Origin: Streptomyces sp. CB02058
Lineage (GTDB): Bacteria; Actinomycetota; Actinomycetes; Streptomycetales; Streptomycetaceae
Length of the DNA stretch: 64,000 bases
Direction of reading: 5' to 3'
Assembly: GCF_001905505.1 (NCBI RefSeq)
Contig: NZ_LIPG01000005.1
Span: 310,001 to 374,000 of the forward strand
Made by a program: the position numbers and the translations under genes. Positions within the stretch are counted from its first letter, which is position 1. Every line of letters starts with the position of its first letter. Shown here one piece after another: positions 53,394 to 61,344 of the stretch. The notes under the pieces are model-generated. The model saw only the letters and a program-made list of their open reading frames with translations. It had not been told where the DNA came from and did not search any database.

Positions 53394-54053
53394 GTGCCCG
53401 TCACCGCCCCCCTGAGGATCGTCGCCGTCGCGGCCGGGCTCAGCAGCCCCTCCTCCACCCGGCTGCTGGCCGACCGGCTCGCCGAGGCGGCCCGCGAACG
53501 GCTGGCGGCCGACCAGGACCGCCGGGTCGAGGTCGAGGTCGTCGAGCTGCGCGACCTGGCCGTCGACATCGCCAACCACCTGGTCACCGGCTTCCCGCCG
53601 GCCGCTCTGAAGAAGGCGATCGACGCGGTGACCGGGGCGGACGGGCTGATCGCCGTGACGCCCGTGTTCACCGCCTCGTACAGCGGACTGTTCAAGTCCT
53701 TCTTCGACCTGGTCGAGAACACCGCGCTGACCGGCAAGCCCGTCGTCATCGCGGCGACGGGCGGAACGCCCCGGCACTCGCTGGTCCTGGAGCACGCGAT
53801 GCGCCCGCTCTTCGCCTATCTGCGAGCCGTCGTCCTCCCGACCTCCGTGTACGCGGCGTCGGAGGACTGGGGCTCGCAGGGCGACGAGTACACCGAGGGC
53901 CTGCCGTCCCGCATCCGGCGGGCGGGCGGCGAGCTCGCCTCGGCCGTCACGGGCCGGACCGTCTCCGGGGCCTCCCGGGCCCTCACGCTCGACGACGGCG
54001 AGGACGCGGTCGTGCCGTTCGCGCAGCAGCTGGCGGAACTGCGCATCGGCTGA
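53394..54053 (+). CDS. NAD(P)H-dependent FMN reductase (219 aa)
   Basis: Flavodoxin-like fold: VAVAAGLSSPSSTRLLADRL supplies the FMN phosphate loop and GLIAVTPVFTASYSGLFKSF the second flavin-binding stretch. It supplies FMNH2 to the LLM enzyme encoded 5 bp upstream. GTG 53394 is preceded by AAGGAG. Confidence 0.88.
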   Translation: MPVTAPLRIVAVAAGLSSPSSTRLLADRLAEAARERLAADQDRRVEVEVVELRDLAVDIANHLVTGFPPAALKKAIDAVTGADGLIAVTPVFTASYSGLFKSFFDLVENTALTGKPVVIAATGGTPRHSLVLEHAMRPLFAYLRAVVLPTSVYAASEDWGSQGDEYTEGLPSRIRRAGGELASAVTGRTVSGASRALTLDDGEDAVVPFAQQLAELRIG

Positions 54054-54187
54054 CGACGGGCACCGCGACAACCGTCGGACAGGCCATCGCCACCACCTGA
54101 CGCACGGGACCCGCCGGACCCCGGATGACCGTCTTGACTAGAGTTAGCGGGGAATGCCGGAAAAGTCCTAACGAGCTGGAGGCAGAC

Positions 54188-54610
54188 ATGGGCAGGATCG
54201 TCGTGGGCGTGGACGGATCGGACTCGTCGGTGAAGGCACTGCGCTGGGCCGTACGCCAGGCCGAGCTGACCGGTGACACCGTCGAGGCGGTCAACAGCTG
54301 GGAGTACCCCTCGACCAGCTGGGCGTCCATGATGCCGGGCATGCCCGAGGACTTCGACCCTCAGGCGGTGGCGACCGTGGCCCTCACCGAGGCCTTGGAG
54401 GAGGCCCTCGGCGCCGAGGGCGCCGCGGCCGTGGAGAAGGTCGTGGTGATCGGCAACCCCGCCCAGTCCCTGCTGGACCGCTCCAAGGGCGCGAACCTGC
54501 TGGTCGTCGGCGCCCGCGGCTACAGCGGTTTCAGGGCGACGCTGCTCGGCTCGGTCAGCCTCCACGTCACCCAGCACGCGACCTGCCCGGTCACGGTCGT
54601 ACGCGACTGA
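54188..54610 (+). CDS. Universal stress protein, UspA family (140 aa)
   Basis: One Usp domain beginning MGRIVVGVDGSDSSVKALRW with the ATP-binding GARGYSGFRATLLGSVS near the end. Likely binds ATP and acts under starvation or oxidative stress. ATG 54188 follows GGAGG. Confidence 0.92.
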   Translation: MGRIVVGVDGSDSSVKALRWAVRQAELTGDTVEAVNSWEYPSTSWASMMPGMPEDFDPQAVATVALTEALEEALGAEGAAAVEKVVVIGNPAQSLLDRSKGANLLVVGARGYSGFRATLLGSVSLHVTQHATCPVTVVRD

Positions 54611-54675
54611 CCTGACGGCGCCCCGCACCGCACCGGCGTGCGGGGCGGCGCGTGGGGCGGCGCGTGGTGTCGGCC

Positions 54676-54764
54676 CCGGGAGGTGATGTGGGTGATCACC
54701 CGGCCCGACAGGTGACGGGGGTGATCACCCGGCCTGGGAGGTGATGTGGGTGATCACCCGGTCG
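54676..54764. repeat. Three tandem 29-30-bp repeats over the 3' end of the cupin gene
   Basis: Units at 54676-54705, 54706-54734 and 54735-54764 share GGTGATGTGGGTGATCACCC or a close variant. The right unit and part of the middle one encode the end of the cupin gene; each unit read on the minus strand carries a TGA at the same position, so the present stop lies in one unit and the others are non-coding copies. Confidence 0.8.
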
Positions 54765-55099
54765 AACTCGTCCGTGGGCGAGAAGTCGACGTACTCGCAG
54801 TCCTCCAGCGCCTCGGGCGCGTGTCCGGGCGCCCAGTAGAAGGCCTGGCCCGCCTCGTAGACGTCGTACGCGTCCGGGCCGGCGCCGGTCCGCATCTTCA
54901 GCCGGCCCTTGAGCAGATAGCCCCAGTGCGGGCAGGAGCACATGTCGTCGGGGAGGCCCTTGAGCGCCGGGCTCATGTCCGTGCCCTTGGCGAGCCTGGC
55001 GAAGGCGACCGTCAGATCACCGCCGATCTCCTTCCTGCGCAGCTCCGCCTCGCCGGTCCGGATCGCGACGGGCGTGTCGTTCCATGTCGTCGCCGTCAT
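54725..55099 (-). CDS. Cupin-domain protein (124 aa)
   Basis: ATG 55099 has GGAGGAG just upstream. A single small cupin barrel, with the CSCPHWGYLLKGRLKMR strand pair and the GQAFYWAPGHAPEALEDCEY pair carrying His and Glu-type ligands. The function is unknown; may bind a metal or small ligand. The 3' end lies in tandem repeats. Confidence 0.82.
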   Translation of the reverse strand: MTATTWNDTPVAIRTGEAELRRKEIGGDLTVAFARLAKGTDMSPALKGLPDDMCSCPHWGYLLKGRLKMRTGAGPDAYDVYEAGQAFYWAPGHAPEALEDCEYVDFSPTDEFDRVITHITSQAG

Positions 55100-55191
55100 G
55101 GCTCCTCCAGGGCCTTTCGCCGTCCCCCTTCCAGTCTGGGCCGTGCACTCCGGGGGCGCGACGCCGGCGCGGGCCCGGAGGGCGCGCACGG

Positions 55192-56049
55192 TCACTTCCG
55201 GTTGTAGAGCCGCATCGTCACCGAGCCGAAGACCACCACGAACAGCGCGGACCACCCCAGCGACCAGGCGATGTCCGCCGCCGGCCAGTTCCCGCCCATC
55301 AAGTCCCGGACCGCGGCAGCGAGATGGGTGACCGGGCTGTTGTTCACGAACGCCTGGAGCCATCCCGGCATCGTCCTGGGGTCGACGAAGACATTGCTCA
55401 GGAACGTCAGCGGGAAGATCACCATCATGCTGACGCCCATCACCGACTTCTCGGAGCGCAGCATCAGCCCGAACATCGTCCAGATCCAGGAGAAGGCGAA
55501 CGAGAACACCAGCAGCAGCGCGATGCCCGCCAGCACCCCCGGCACGCCGCCGTCCGGCCGGTAGCCGATGACGATGCCGACCGTGAGCATCACGACCGAG
55601 GCCAGGAGGTAGCGCACGACGTCGCCGAGCAGATAGCCGACCATCGGGGCGGGACGCCAGACCGGCAGCGTGCGGAAGCGGTCGAACACGCCCTTCGCGA
55701 TGTCGGTGTTGACCGCGACACCCGTGTACATCGTGATCATCACGACGCTCATCACGAGGATGCCGGGCAGCAGGAACTGGATGTACCCCTCGGTCGAGCC
55801 CGCCAGCGCCCCGCCGAAGAGGTACGTGAACATCAGCACCATCATGATCGGGAAGACCGTCACGTCGAAGAGCTGCTCGGGCACGTGCTTGATCTTCAGC
55901 ATGGCCCGCCACCCGAAGGTGAGGGAGGCCGACAGCGCGCTGGGTCTGCGCGGGCGCTCCTGGCCGACCAGCAGGGAGGCGAGCGTCTCGGCGTCCGGCG
56001 CGGCGACTTCGGCGTCGTCGCTCCCGGTCCTCGTGGGCGCGGTGCTCAT
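55192..56049 (-). CDS. ABC-2 type exporter permease, DrrB-like (285 aa)
   Basis: Six membrane segments and the ABC-2 signature region (VDPRTMPGWLQAFVNNSPVT). Start overlaps the stop of the ATPase gene by 4 nt (ATGA), so the pair is translated together. Probably exports a drug or lipid. Confidence 0.9.
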   Translation of the reverse strand: MSTAPTRTGSDDAEVAAPDAETLASLLVGQERPRRPSALSASLTFGWRAMLKIKHVPEQLFDVTVFPIMMVLMFTYLFGGALAGSTEGYIQFLLPGILVMSVVMITMYTGVAVNTDIAKGVFDRFRTLPVWRPAPMVGYLLGDVVRYLLASVVMLTVGIVIGYRPDGGVPGVLAGIALLLVFSFAFSWIWTMFGLMLRSEKSVMGVSMMVIFPLTFLSNVFVDPRTMPGWLQAFVNNSPVTHLAAAVRDLMGGNWPAADIAWSLGWSALFVVVFGSVTMRLYNRK

Positions 56050-57017
56050 GCCGCTGCTCCCTTCCTGTCCGTCAGCGCGAGGAAGACCTCGTCGAGGCTG
56101 GGCTGGCCGAGGGCGAAGTTGTCCACGTGGATACCGGCCCGGGCCAGTTCGGCCAGCGCACGGGCGGCCTGCTCGGCGGCACCCTTCTCCGTGCCGTGGC
56201 CGCCGACGGTGGCCGTCAGCGCCACCGGGTCGTGGTCCAGCTGGACCGTCGCGTCCAGCACCAGGGCCAGCACGCGTTCGGCCTCGGGCCGCTGCGCGGG
56301 ATCGCGCAGCCGCAGATGAACGGAACCGGCGCCCACGGACGCCTTCAGCTCACCCTTCGTGCCCTCGGCGATCACCCTGCCGTGGTCGATCACCGCGATG
56401 CGGGAGGCCAGCTGGTCGGCCTCGTCGAGATACTGCGTGGTCAGCATGACCGTCGTGCCCTGGGCGACCACGGCCCGCACGATGTCCCACACCTGGTTGC
56501 GGCTGCGCGGGTCGAGCCCGGTGGTCGGCTCGTCGAGGAAGAGCAGGTCCGGCGTGTTCAGGATGGAGGCGGCGATGTCGATCCTGCGCCGCATGCCGCC
56601 CGAGTAGTTCTTCACCTGCCTGCCCGCCGCCTCGCTCAGCCCGAACGCCTCCAGCAGCTGTGCCGCCCTGGCCCTGGCCGCGGGCTTGCCGTGGCCGAGG
56701 AGCCGGGCCAGCAGCACGAGGTTCTCCGTACCGGTCAGGTCCTCGTCGACCGAGGCGTACTGCCCGGTGAGGCTGACCCTGCTGCGGACCGCGTCGGCGT
56801 CCCGCACCACGTCGTGGCCGAAGACCCGGGCCTGGCCGGCGTCCGGGCGCAGGAGGGTCGCGAGCATCCTCACGGCGGTGGTCTTCCCGGCCCCGTTGGG
56901 CCCCAGGACTCCGTAGACGGTGCCCGCGGGTACGGCGAGATCGATGCCGTCCACCGCGCGGTTCTCACCGAAGACCTTCACCAGCCCCGTGGTCTCGATG
57001 GCCAGTTCCGTGCTCAT
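56046..57017 (-). CDS. ABC exporter ATP-binding protein, DrrA-like (323 aa)
   Basis: ATG 57017 has GGAGGG close upstream. Walker A GPNGAGKTT, Q-loop, signature YSGGMRRR, Walker B DLLFLDEPTTGLD and H-loop region LTTQYLDEAD. The C-terminal tail (GQPSLDEVFLALT) is the one found in daunorubicin-type DrrA proteins. Works with the overlapping permease. Confidence 0.93.
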   Translation of the reverse strand: MSTELAIETTGLVKVFGENRAVDGIDLAVPAGTVYGVLGPNGAGKTTAVRMLATLLRPDAGQARVFGHDVVRDADAVRSRVSLTGQYASVDEDLTGTENLVLLARLLGHGKPAARARAAQLLEAFGLSEAAGRQVKNYSGGMRRRIDIAASILNTPDLLFLDEPTTGLDPRSRNQVWDIVRAVVAQGTTVMLTTQYLDEADQLASRIAVIDHGRVIAEGTKGELKASVGAGSVHLRLRDPAQRPEAERVLALVLDATVQLDHDPVALTATVGGHGTEKGAAEQAARALAELARAGIHVDNFALGQPSLDEVFLALTDRKGAAA

Positions 57018-57103
57018 GTTCCCTCCTTGCCGACGGTGCCGAGGGCGGACACGGGACACGATGACACGGCCGGACGGGGTGCGGGGGCGTATCGGGCGAA
57101 TCA

Positions 57104-57146
57104 GACGGGTACGGCCGCCGGAGCTGGTCCGGCGGCCGTACCCGTC
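57104..57146. terminator. Strong hairpin downstream of membrane protein gene
   Basis: A 19-bp perfect stem (57104-57122 against 57128-57146) with a 5-nt loop GCTGG. It ends transcription of the leftward gene that stops at 57171. Confidence 0.8.
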
Positions 57147-57170
57147 GTCGCGGAGGAGCGCCGGGACCGG

Positions 57171-57581
57171 TCAGTTCTCGCGGGTGTAGTAGGTGTAGAA
57201 CATCGTGCAGAACGCCCCCGCGCCGACCACCAGCCCGATCACGCTCGACGTCAGCACGCTGTTGCCGTTCAGGCTGGAGAGGAAGCCGACCGTGCCCCCG
57301 GTCAGAAGGCCGAACGCGGCGGCGCGCAGCTCACGCGGCAGGGCCCACCTGACCCGTACGAGCGCGTAGCAGAGCGCGGCGAAGACCACTCCGGAGACGA
57401 CGCCCAGCCAGATCTGCCCCGCGGTGGTCTCCCCGCCGTCCCGGTTGATGAAGAAGGCCCAGAACCCGACGATCACACCCAGCGTCACGGGCACCGCCCA
57501 GGAGAGCGGGCTCGGCCCACGCCGGGCGGGGGTGCGGGCATGCGCACGGCGGCGCGTCGGCATCGTTGCGTGTGTGGCCAT
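57171..57581 (-). CDS. Small membrane protein (136 aa), unknown
   Basis: ATG 57581 has AAGGAG upstream. The Arg/His/Ala-rich cytoplasmic N-terminus is followed by about four hydrophobic segments (AVPVTLGVIVGFWAFFI; GVVSGVVFAALCYALV; FGLLTGGTVGFLSSL; VIGLVVGAGAFCTMFYTYY). No known family is recognised. It is divergent from the gene at 57710. Confidence 0.78.
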   Translation of the reverse strand: MATHATMPTRRRAHARTPARRGPSPLSWAVPVTLGVIVGFWAFFINRDGGETTAGQIWLGVVSGVVFAALCYALVRVRWALPRELRAAAFGLLTGGTVGFLSSLNGNSVLTSSVIGLVVGAGAFCTMFYTYYTREN

Positions 57582-57709
57582 GGCGCACAGCTCCTTCCGT
57601 CGCCCCCGTCCCTGTGTTCCTCCAGAGCACACCCGGCCGGGTCCCCCGGCAACTCGAACGGCGTACGGCCCGGGGGCGGCCGACCGGCGCAGGGGCTTGT
57701 CTTGAGCCT

Positions 57710-58567
57710 GTGCGGACCTTCCTCTCAGCGGCTCTCCCGGCGGTACTGATCGTCCTGCTCACCCTGCTGGTCCCGGTGGGCGCGCTCTCCGCGTGGGTCG
57801 ATCTGGAGCTCGACGACACCGACCGGTATCTCGCCGCCGTCTCCCCGCTCGCCTCCGACGAGGACGTCCAGGAGACCGTGGCGACCCTCGTGACGGACGA
57901 GGCGATGAAGAACATCGACGTGGGGCCGCTCCAGGAGACCGTCGAGGAGTTCCTGCACGAGGCGGCTCTCTCCTTCACGGCCACCGAGACCTTCCAGCGG
58001 GCCTGGGACAGCGCCAACCGCGCGGCGCACGAGGACGTGACCGCCTCGCTGCACGGGGAGGAGGGGCAGGCCGTCACCATCGACCTCGCGCCGGTGATCA
58101 AGGACGTCAAGGAGGACCTGACCGGCCGGGGCGTGCCGTTCGCCGACCTCATCCCCGTCCAGGAGACCTCGATCACCGTGCTCTCCGCCGACCGCGCGGA
58201 CGACCTGCGGTCCTCGTTCGGATGGCTGCGGCTGTGCAGCGTCTGGCCGGCCGTCGGGACGGCCGTGCTGCTCGTCCTGGTGCTGGGCCTCTCCCTCGTA
58301 CGCGGCGGCCTGCGGGCCTTCCTGACGGCGGCGGCCGTTGCGGGCACCGGGCTGGTGCTCGGCGCGGTCCTGCTGCGGATCGCCGTCGCCGTGGGCCGCG
58401 ACCGGGTGCTCGACCGGGTCCCGGACACCGACCGGGCGGGCGCCGCGGCGGTGTACGACGCGCTGACCTCCTCCCTGCTGACGACGGTGTGGACCGTGCT
58501 CGCGGTGGGGGCGGTGCTGGTGGCCGGTGGCGTGGTGGGACGGGTCGTGGCGTCCCGCCGGGGGTAG
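57710..58567 (+). CDS. Membrane protein with large extracytoplasmic loop (285 aa)
   Basis: GTG 57710 is inferred; the ribosome site is weak. One N-terminal membrane helix (LPAVLIVLLTLLVPVGALSA), then an about 160-residue soluble loop with a helical acidic composition (DTDRYLAAVSPLASDEDVQE), then three C-terminal hydrophobic segments. No family name is recognised. It is probably co-transcribed with the phosphatase gene 10 bp downstream. Confidence 0.78.
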   Translation: MRTFLSAALPAVLIVLLTLLVPVGALSAWVDLELDDTDRYLAAVSPLASDEDVQETVATLVTDEAMKNIDVGPLQETVEEFLHEAALSFTATETFQRAWDSANRAAHEDVTASLHGEEGQAVTIDLAPVIKDVKEDLTGRGVPFADLIPVQETSITVLSADRADDLRSSFGWLRLCSVWPAVGTAVLLVLVLGLSLVRGGLRAFLTAAAVAGTGLVLGAVLLRIAVAVGRDRVLDRVPDTDRAGAAAVYDALTSSLLTTVWTVLAVGAVLVAGGVVGRVVASRRG

Positions 58568-58576
58568 GGCCCAGGT

Positions 58577-59572
58577 GTGAGCAGCATCGCCGCGAGGGCG
58601 GCCGCCGGAGCGGGACCGGGGTGGGGGCGGGCCGTCGCCGGAGGATGCGCGGCGCTCGCCCTGTCCGGGGCCACGCTCGTCCTCGGCTTCCGCGCGGCGG
58701 ACGCCGACGGGCCGACGCCCGTGCCGCAGGCCCTCGCCTTCCTGCCGTGGCTGCTGGTCCCGGGCGGCGCCGCGCTCACGCTCGCCTGGGCGGCCCGGTG
58801 GCGTACGGGCATGGTCTGGGCGGTCGTGGTGCTGGCCGCCACCGCCTGGTACGCCCGGCCCTACGGCGACGCCACGACGGGGGCGCGCGGGCCCGTGCTG
58901 GCCGAGCTGAGCGTCCTCACCTCCAACGTCGAGTTCGGCGACGCCACCGACGCGCTGATCGGTGCCGTCACCCGGGAGCGGCCCGACGTCGTCTTCGTAC
59001 AGGAATGCGACCTGCTCTGCGTCGACGCGCTCGCCCGGCGGGTTCCGGCGGCCGGCTACCCGTACCGCGAGGTCGTCCGGCTGGACGGTTCGCTCGGCTC
59101 CGCCCTGCTCAGCCGCTTTCCGCTGCGGCCCGCCCCGGCGGTCGAGGGAGTCATGGCGATGCCGGGTTCGGTGGCCACCGTCGCGGGGAAGGACGTCCGG
59201 CTCCAGCTCGCGCACCCGCTGCCGCCGGTGCCCGGCCGGGTCGGGGGCTGGCGCACCGAGCTCGGCCGGATCGAGGACTTCGCCGCCGGGGCGAAGGGCG
59301 GGCCGGTCCTGCTCGCGGGTGACTTCAACGCCTCGCAGGACCATGCCGCCTTCCGCGCGGTGCTCGACGCGGGCGCCCTGCACGACAGCGCGAGGATCGC
59401 GGGCCGGTCCCGTACGCACTCCTGGCCCGCGGACCGGCGCACCCCGCTGCGGACCCAGATCGACCACGTCCTGGTCAGCGACGACTTCTCCGTACGGTCC
59501 GCCCGCTTCCTGGACCTGCGCGGCAGCGACCACCGTGCCCTGCTCGTCTCGCTGGCCCTCCACGACGGCTGA
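58577..59572 (+). CDS. Endonuclease/exonuclease/phosphatase (EEP) family membrane protein (331 aa)
   Basis: Up to three N-terminal membrane segments (about 22-110) are followed by an EEP domain with VLTSNVEFG, FVQECDLL (Glu), LAGDFNAS and GSDHRALL (His). Such proteins are usually phosphodiesterases or lipid phosphatases facing outside. GTG 58577; the distance from the upstream gene (10 bp) indicates an operon. Confidence 0.87.
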   Translation: MSSIAARAAAGAGPGWGRAVAGGCAALALSGATLVLGFRAADADGPTPVPQALAFLPWLLVPGGAALTLAWAARWRTGMVWAVVVLAATAWYARPYGDATTGARGPVLAELSVLTSNVEFGDATDALIGAVTRERPDVVFVQECDLLCVDALARRVPAAGYPYREVVRLDGSLGSALLSRFPLRPAPAVEGVMAMPGSVATVAGKDVRLQLAHPLPPVPGRVGGWRTELGRIEDFAAGAKGGPVLLAGDFNASQDHAAFRAVLDAGALHDSARIAGRSRTHSWPADRRTPLRTQIDHVLVSDDFSVRSARFLDLRGSDHRALLVSLALHDG

Positions 59573-59581
59573 GGCAGGGGT

Positions 59582-59616
59582 GCCCGGCCCGACATGCGCG
59601 GGTGCGTGGGCCGGGC
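59582..59616 (+). terminator. Hairpin after EEP gene
   Basis: GCCCGGCCC and GGGCCGGGC form a 9-bp stem with a 17-nt loop, 10 bp past the stop. Confidence 0.5.
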
Positions 59617-59663
59617 GAGAGTGGGATCCGTGAGAGCAGGGGGACGACTGAGAGGTCTGCCGT

Positions 59664-60602
59664 ATGCGAGCCATCGCTGTCAGCGCGTTCCGTGCGGAGC
59701 CCTGTCTCGTCGAGATGCCGAAGCCCGACCCCGCGGCGGGCGAGGTGCGGGTGAAGGTCGAGTACGCGGCGCTCAACCCGCGTGACTGGCAGATCGCGGA
59801 CGGCGCCCTCGACGGTGTCCTGCCCCATGTGTTCCCGCTGGTCCTGGGCACCGACTTCGCGGGCCGGGTGGACATGATCGGCAGCGGCGACAACCGCTTC
59901 AGGGTCGGCGACCCGGTCCTCGGCCGGGTGACGGCACCGCCCGTCGGACGCTGCGGGGCGTACGGCGACTACGTGTGCGTCCCCCAGGACTCGCCGATCG
60001 CGCTGGTCCCGCGAGACATGCCGCTCCGGACCGCGGCGGCGCTCCCGTCGGCGGGCACGACCGCGGCACAGATCCTGTCGAGCACGGCCGTACGCAGCGG
60101 ACGGAGCCTGCTGGTCGTCGGGGCGACGGGCGGCGTCGGCAGCTTCCTGACCCAGCTCGCGGCGGCCCGGGGCATCGGCGTCGTCGCCGCCGTGCGGGGC
60201 GACGAGGGGCGGCGGATGGGAGCGCTGGGAGCCACGGCGACCGTCGACACGACGGACCCGGAAGCGCTGGAGGCGGCGGTGCGGGAGCTGTATCCGGGCG
60301 GGGTGGACGCGCTCGTGGACCTCGTCTCCACGGACGCCGCTTCGTTCGCCTCGTTCGCCGCGCTGCTGGCGGACGGCGGGGTCGCGGTCACCACGAGGGG
60401 CGTCGCCGCGCCCGCAGGCGTCGCCTGGGCCGACTTCCGGATCGCTCCGGCGCCGGGGCTGCTCGACGAGCTGACCTCGGCGGTGGCGAGCGGGGAGCTG
60501 GAGGTTCCCGTCGACATGGAACTCCCCCTGGAGAAGGCCCCTCAGGCGCTCGCCCAGAACCGCGCGGGCGGGGCGCGCGGAAAGACCGTCTTCGCCCTCT
60601 GA
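59664..60602 (+). CDS. NADP-dependent MDR oxidoreductase (312 aa)
   Basis: Zinc-free medium-chain reductase: GroES-like N-domain (YAALNPRDWQIADGALDG), VVGATGGVGSFLTQLAAARG nucleotide motif at about 155, C-terminal GGARGKTVFAL. Related to quinone reductase-like enzymes; distinct in sequence from the gene at 21404. GAGAGG lies upstream of ATG 59664. Confidence 0.87.
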   Translation: MRAIAVSAFRAEPCLVEMPKPDPAAGEVRVKVEYAALNPRDWQIADGALDGVLPHVFPLVLGTDFAGRVDMIGSGDNRFRVGDPVLGRVTAPPVGRCGAYGDYVCVPQDSPIALVPRDMPLRTAAALPSAGTTAAQILSSTAVRSGRSLLVVGATGGVGSFLTQLAAARGIGVVAAVRGDEGRRMGALGATATVDTTDPEALEAAVRELYPGGVDALVDLVSTDAASFASFAALLADGGVAVTTRGVAAPAGVAWADFRIAPAPGLLDELTSAVASGELEVPVDMELPLEKAPQALAQNRAGGARGKTVFAL

Positions 60603-60637
60603 CCAGGCACTCGGGACACCGGAACAGGAGAAGCCCC

Positions 60638-60883
60638 ATGGCCGATCAGGACATCTTCGAGCGGATCGACGAGCTGGTCTCCGAGGAGCGCGCCCTGCGC
60701 GCCCGCTCCACCGCCGCGCTGGGGCTCTCCGCCGACGAGCGGTCACGGCTGCGCGAGGTGGAGGTGCGGCTCGACCAGTGCTGGGACCTGCTGCGGCAGC
60801 GGCGGGCACTCGGCGAGTACGGCGAGGACCCCTCGGCGGCGGAGGTGCGGCCCGCCGACGAGGTGGAGGGGTACCAGAGCTAG
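60638..60883 (+). CDS. DUF2630 family protein (81 aa)
   Basis: ATG 60638 has AGGAG 8 nt upstream. Begins MADQDIFERIDELVSEERAL and contains the RLREVEVRLDQCWDLLRQRRA helix typical of DUF2630. All helical; function unknown. It overlaps the S4 gene by 4 bp at the 3' end. Confidence 0.87.
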   Translation: MADQDIFERIDELVSEERALRARSTAALGLSADERSRLREVEVRLDQCWDLLRQRRALGEYGEDPSAAEVRPADEVEGYQS

Positions 60884-61284
60884 ACGGGACCGGGGCCGCG
60901 CCCCTGGAGGCGTTCCATCTCGCGGCGGTCCCGCTTGGTCGGGCGGCCCGCGCCCCGGTCCCTGACCGGGACCTGGATCGCCGTCTCGCGGGGCGGCGGG
61001 GGCGGGCTGTTGTCGACGAAGCACTCCACCGCGACCGGCGGGCCCACGCGCTTCCTCACGATCTTGGAGACGACCACGATCCGGTCCCGGCCCGCGTGCC
61101 GCAGCCGTACCTCGTCCCCCGCGCGCAGCGACTGGGCGGGCTTGGCCCGCTCGCCGTTGACGCGCACATGCCCCGCGCGGCAGGCGGCAGCCGCCTGCGA
61201 CCGCGTCTTCGTCAGCCGGACCGCCCAGATCCAGGCATCGACCCGGACGCTTCCCTCCGCCTGCGGTGCCTCACCGGAAACCAT
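60880..61284 (-). CDS. S4-domain RNA-binding protein, HSP15-like (134 aa)
   Basis: One S4 domain (VRVDAWIWAVRLTKTRSQAA, then CRAGHVRVNGERAKPAQSLR) followed by a Pro-rich segment and a basic tail (RPTKRDRREMERL). HSP15 proteins bind free 50S ribosomes and help rescue stalled nascent chains. The 3' end overlaps the convergent DUF2630 gene by 4 bp; an inverted repeat surrounds its start. Confidence 0.9.
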   Translation of the reverse strand: MVSGEAPQAEGSVRVDAWIWAVRLTKTRSQAAAACRAGHVRVNGERAKPAQSLRAGDEVRLRHAGRDRIVVVSKIVRKRVGPPVAVECFVDNSPPPPPRETAIQVPVRDRGAGRPTKRDRREMERLQGRGPGPV

Positions 61285-61335
61285 GTCTCCGACTCTAACG
61301 GCCTCCCCGGGGGAGGCGGTGTCCGGTGAGGCACC
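61265..61335. terminator. Inverted repeats between S4 and secreted-protein genes
   Basis: GGTGCCTCACCGGA (61265-61278) and TCCGGTGAGGCACC (61322-61335) are a perfect 14-bp inverted repeat. Nested inside is GCCTCCCCGGGGGAGGC (61301-61317). On the minus strand it would end transcripts from the secreted-protein gene just before the S4 gene and would also hide its start. Confidence 0.55.
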
Positions 61336-61344
61336 GGGTCCGGG

